From: Planctomycetes bacterium UBA2386
GTDB lineage: Bacteria; Planctomycetota; UBA1135; UBA2386
Length of the DNA: 64,000 nucleotides
Assembly (NCBI GenBank): GCA_002343845.1
Contig: DDSQ01000038.1
Location: 23,924 to 87,923 of the forward strand
Direction of reading: 5' to 3'
In this document: piece after piece, positions 62,272-64,000 of the stretch
Numbering within the stretch: position 1 is the stretch's first letter
How the letters are laid out: each line of letters begins with the position of its first letter
Translations under genes and position numbers: made by a program
Notes under the pieces: model-generated
Told to the model about the DNA's origin: nothing
Databases searched by the model: none
The model's input: only the letters and a program-made list of their open reading frames with translations

Positions 62272-63570
62272 ATGCCGCGCCCGCTGGCCGTGATCTGCCT
62301 CGCCGCTGGCCTTGGCAAGCGCACCAACGTGAGCTTGCCCAAGGTCTTGCTGCCGCTGTGCGGGCGCACGCTCGCGGCGTCGGCGCTGGCCGCGGTGGCG
62401 TCGTTGCAGCCCGAGCGGGTCGTGGTGGTGCTGCACCACCAGAAGGACAAGGTGCAGGCGGCGCTGGAGACCGCACTCGCTGGCCGCTTCGAGCGGCTCG
62501 AGTTCGTCGACCAGGGGGCGCCCAAGGGCACCGGCCACGCGGTGCAGGTGGCGATGCAGACGCTGGGGGACTTCCGCGGTGACGTGCTCGTGACCTACGG
62601 CGATTGCCCGCTGATCACGGCGACCACCCTGCAGTCGCTGCGCGAGCTGCGCGGCGCGGCGCCGTGCAGCGTGCTGACCGCGTATCCCGACGATCCGTCC
62701 GGGCTCGGCCGCATCCTGCGCGACGACGAGGGGCGCTTCACCGGCATTCGCGAGCACAAGGACTGCAGCGAGCAGGAGCTCGCGATCGACGAGATCAACG
62801 CGGGCTTCTACTGCTTCGACAGCGAAGCGCTGCGGCCGGCCCTGCAGGGGCTGCGCCCGAACAACGCCCAGGGGGAGCTGTACCTGACCGACGCGGTGGG
62901 TGCGTTCGTCGGCAAGGGCGCCGACGTGCCCACGCTCGAGGCCGGCGACGCGGGCGAGATCACCGGCGTCAACACCCTCGCCGATCTCGCGATCGCGCGT
63001 TCGCGCATGCAGGAACGCATCCTGCTGCAGCACCTGGCCGCCGGCGTGCTGATCGTCGATCCGACGACGACGTGGATCGACCACGACGTGCAGATCGGCG
63101 CCGACACCAGGATCCTGCCGGCGACCGTGATCGGCGCGGGTTGCCGCGTCGGCCGGCACTGCGAGGTCGGTCCGTTCGCTCACCTGCGCGCGGGCACCGT
63201 GCTCGAGGACGGTGCCGAGATCGGCAACTTCGTCGAGGCGAAGAAGACGCACGTGGGGGCGGGCGCGAAGGCCAAGCACCTGACCTACCTCGGCGACGCG
63301 ACGATCGGCAGCAAGGCGAACATCGGGGCTGGCACGATCACCGCCAACTACGACGGCGTGCACAAGCACCAGACCCTGATCGGCGCGCGGGCGTTCCTCG
63401 GCAGCGGCACCGTGGTCGTGGCGCCGAGCGAGATCGGCGACGGGGCGCTGACCGGCGCGGGTGCGGTGGTTGCGCGCGGCACCAAGGTGCCGGCGAACGA
63501 GGTGTGGGTCGGCGTGCCGGCCCGGAAGCTCAAGACGCGCGAACTGCCGGCCAACAAGGAGAAGGCATGA
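62272..63570 (+). CDS. glmU: bifunctional GlcNAc-1-P uridyltransferase / GlcN-1-P acetyltransferase
   Basis: 432 residues. The N-terminal nucleotidyltransferase has LAAGLGKRTNVSLPKVL, a variant of G-x-G-T-R, and TYGDCPLI. The C-terminal left-handed beta helix carries the acetyltransferase active site KHLTYLGDATIGSKANIGAGTITANYDG near residues 340-365. It makes UDP-GlcNAc for peptidoglycan and LPS. ATG 62272 was chosen because upstream codons in the frame are proline-rich noise. It overlaps prs by ATGA. Confidence 0.92.
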   Translation: MPRPLAVICLAAGLGKRTNVSLPKVLLPLCGRTLAASALAAVASLQPERVVVVLHHQKDKVQAALETALAGRFERLEFVDQGAPKGTGHAVQVAMQTLGDFRGDVLVTYGDCPLITATTLQSLRELRGAAPCSVLTAYPDDPSGLGRILRDDEGRFTGIREHKDCSEQELAIDEINAGFYCFDSEALRPALQGLRPNNAQGELYLTDAVGAFVGKGADVPTLEAGDAGEITGVNTLADLAIARSRMQERILLQHLAAGVLIVDPTTTWIDHDVQIGADTRILPATVIGAGCRVGRHCEVGPFAHLRAGTVLEDGAEIGNFVEAKKTHVGAGAKAKHLTYLGDATIGSKANIGAGTITANYDGVHKHQTLIGARAFLGSGTVVVAPSEIGDGALTGAGAVVARGTKVPANEVWVGVPARKLKTRELPANKEKA

Positions 63571-64000
63571 GGATGCGCGGCGAACGGTTGCGGGTGTTCA
63601 CCGGTACGGCCCACCCCAAGTTGGCGCAGGACATCTGCGCCTTCATGGGCGTGCCGCTCGGTGCGGCGTCGTTGGCGCGTTTCCCGGACGGCGAACTCAA
63701 CCTCAAGATCGAGGTCGACGTGCGCGGCGCCGACGTGTTCGTCGTGCAGCCGACGTGCCCGAACGTGCACGAGAACCTGTTCGAGCTGCTGTCGTTCGCC
63801 GACTGCCTGCGCCGCGCGTCCGCCGACCGCATCACCGCGGTGATCCCGTACTTCGGCTACGCGCGCAAGGACCGGAAGGACGAGGGGCGCGTGCCGATCA
63901 ACGCCAAGCTCGTCGCCAACCTGCTGGTGACCGCGGGCTACGACCGCGTCGTCGCCGTCGACCTGCACGCCGCACAGATCCAGGGCTTCTTCGACATCCC
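63567..64000 (+). CDS. prs: ribose-phosphate pyrophosphokinase, partial (C-terminus beyond window)
   Basis: At least 144 residues are visible. N-terminal RVFTGTAHPKLAQDI, then FPDGELNLKI, VVQPTCPNVHENLFELL and VIPYFGYARKDRKDEGRVPI form the ATP and flexible-loop region of Prs. The phosphate-binding loop AVDLHAAQIQGFFDI is cut by the window edge. It makes PRPP from ribose-5-phosphate and ATP. The start at 63567 overlaps glmU; ATG 63573 is an alternative. Confidence 0.95.
   Translation, partial: MRMRGERLRVFTGTAHPKLAQDICAFMGVPLGAASLARFPDGELNLKIEVDVRGADVFVVQPTCPNVHENLFELLSFADCLRRASADRITAVIPYFGYARKDRKDEGRVPINAKLVANLLVTAGYDRVVAVDLHAAQIQGFFDI

Overview
The window is about 70% G+C and densely packed. 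Stop and start codons often overlap as ATGA or GTGA, and GTG starts are frequent. The gene mix suggests a Gram-negative-type bacterium of the Planctomycetota, probably an environmental high-GC lineage. Evidence: LptF/LptG export permeases beside a WaaP-like kinase, a MoxR-DUF58-SpoIIM-RDD cluster, a SWIB-domain protein, an FHA-GAF sigma-54 activator beside a membrane kinase, and secreted kelch, propeller and prenyltransferase-fold proteins. The phylum is inferred from gene content, since no rRNA is present. No tRNA, rRNA, CRISPR array or recognisable transposase was found.

Layout. 1-2822: LPS kinase fragment divergent from lptF-lptG and a 38-residue membrane peptide. 2877-7724 (minus): cysteine desulfurase, mutS, GNAT protein. 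7816-12537: DUF1444-like protein, an orphan anchored protein and a 1019-residue secreted repeat protein. 12832-14366: QueG-like Fe-S protein overlapping a BtuF-like corrinoid binder. 14400-18520 (minus): DUF1508, membrane protein, AhpD-like protein, Nudix hydrolase, esterase. 18594-21582: folC operon and a DUF2752-HutD pair. 21628-24945 (minus): intradiol-dioxygenase-like lipoprotein, S41 protease, rsgA. 24933-30475: gluQ, a membrane kinase and a divergent sigma-54 activator. 30525-39274: TIGR04168-type phosphoesterase, M19 dipeptidase, SWIB protein and the large MoxR cluster. 39393-43007: membrane protein and a three-subunit amino-acid-oxidase operon (HcnABC/Oox type). 43077-44372: lower-GC patch with two orphan genes and a 446-base gene-free stretch. 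44373-49571: periplasmic-receptor/metzincin fusion, kelch protein, coiled-coil lipoprotein and prenyltransferase-fold protein. 49698-55176: housekeeping run (DAHP synthase, tpiA, secG, yicC, gmk, coaC, prmA, rsmJ). 55403-59927: XRE regulator and polysaccharide genes (GT2, flippase, capsule-synthesis-like). 60111-64000: secreted propeller dehydrogenase-like protein, then glmU and prs.

How they fit together. Two regions serve the envelope: LPS kinase/LptFG at the left edge and the glycan genes at 56-60 kb, with GlmU supplying UDP-GlcNAc. The 31-39 kb cluster is a classic MoxR AAA+ chaperone module. Most secreted enzymes (esterase, M19, S41, metzincin fusion, propeller) have N-terminal signals, consistent with an osmotrophic degradative lifestyle. 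The most unusual items are the receptor-protease fusion at 44.4-46.2 kb, the compositionally foreign patch before it, the QueG-like/BtuF-like overlapping pair, and several intergenic repeats. No complete novel defence or mobile system could be demonstrated.
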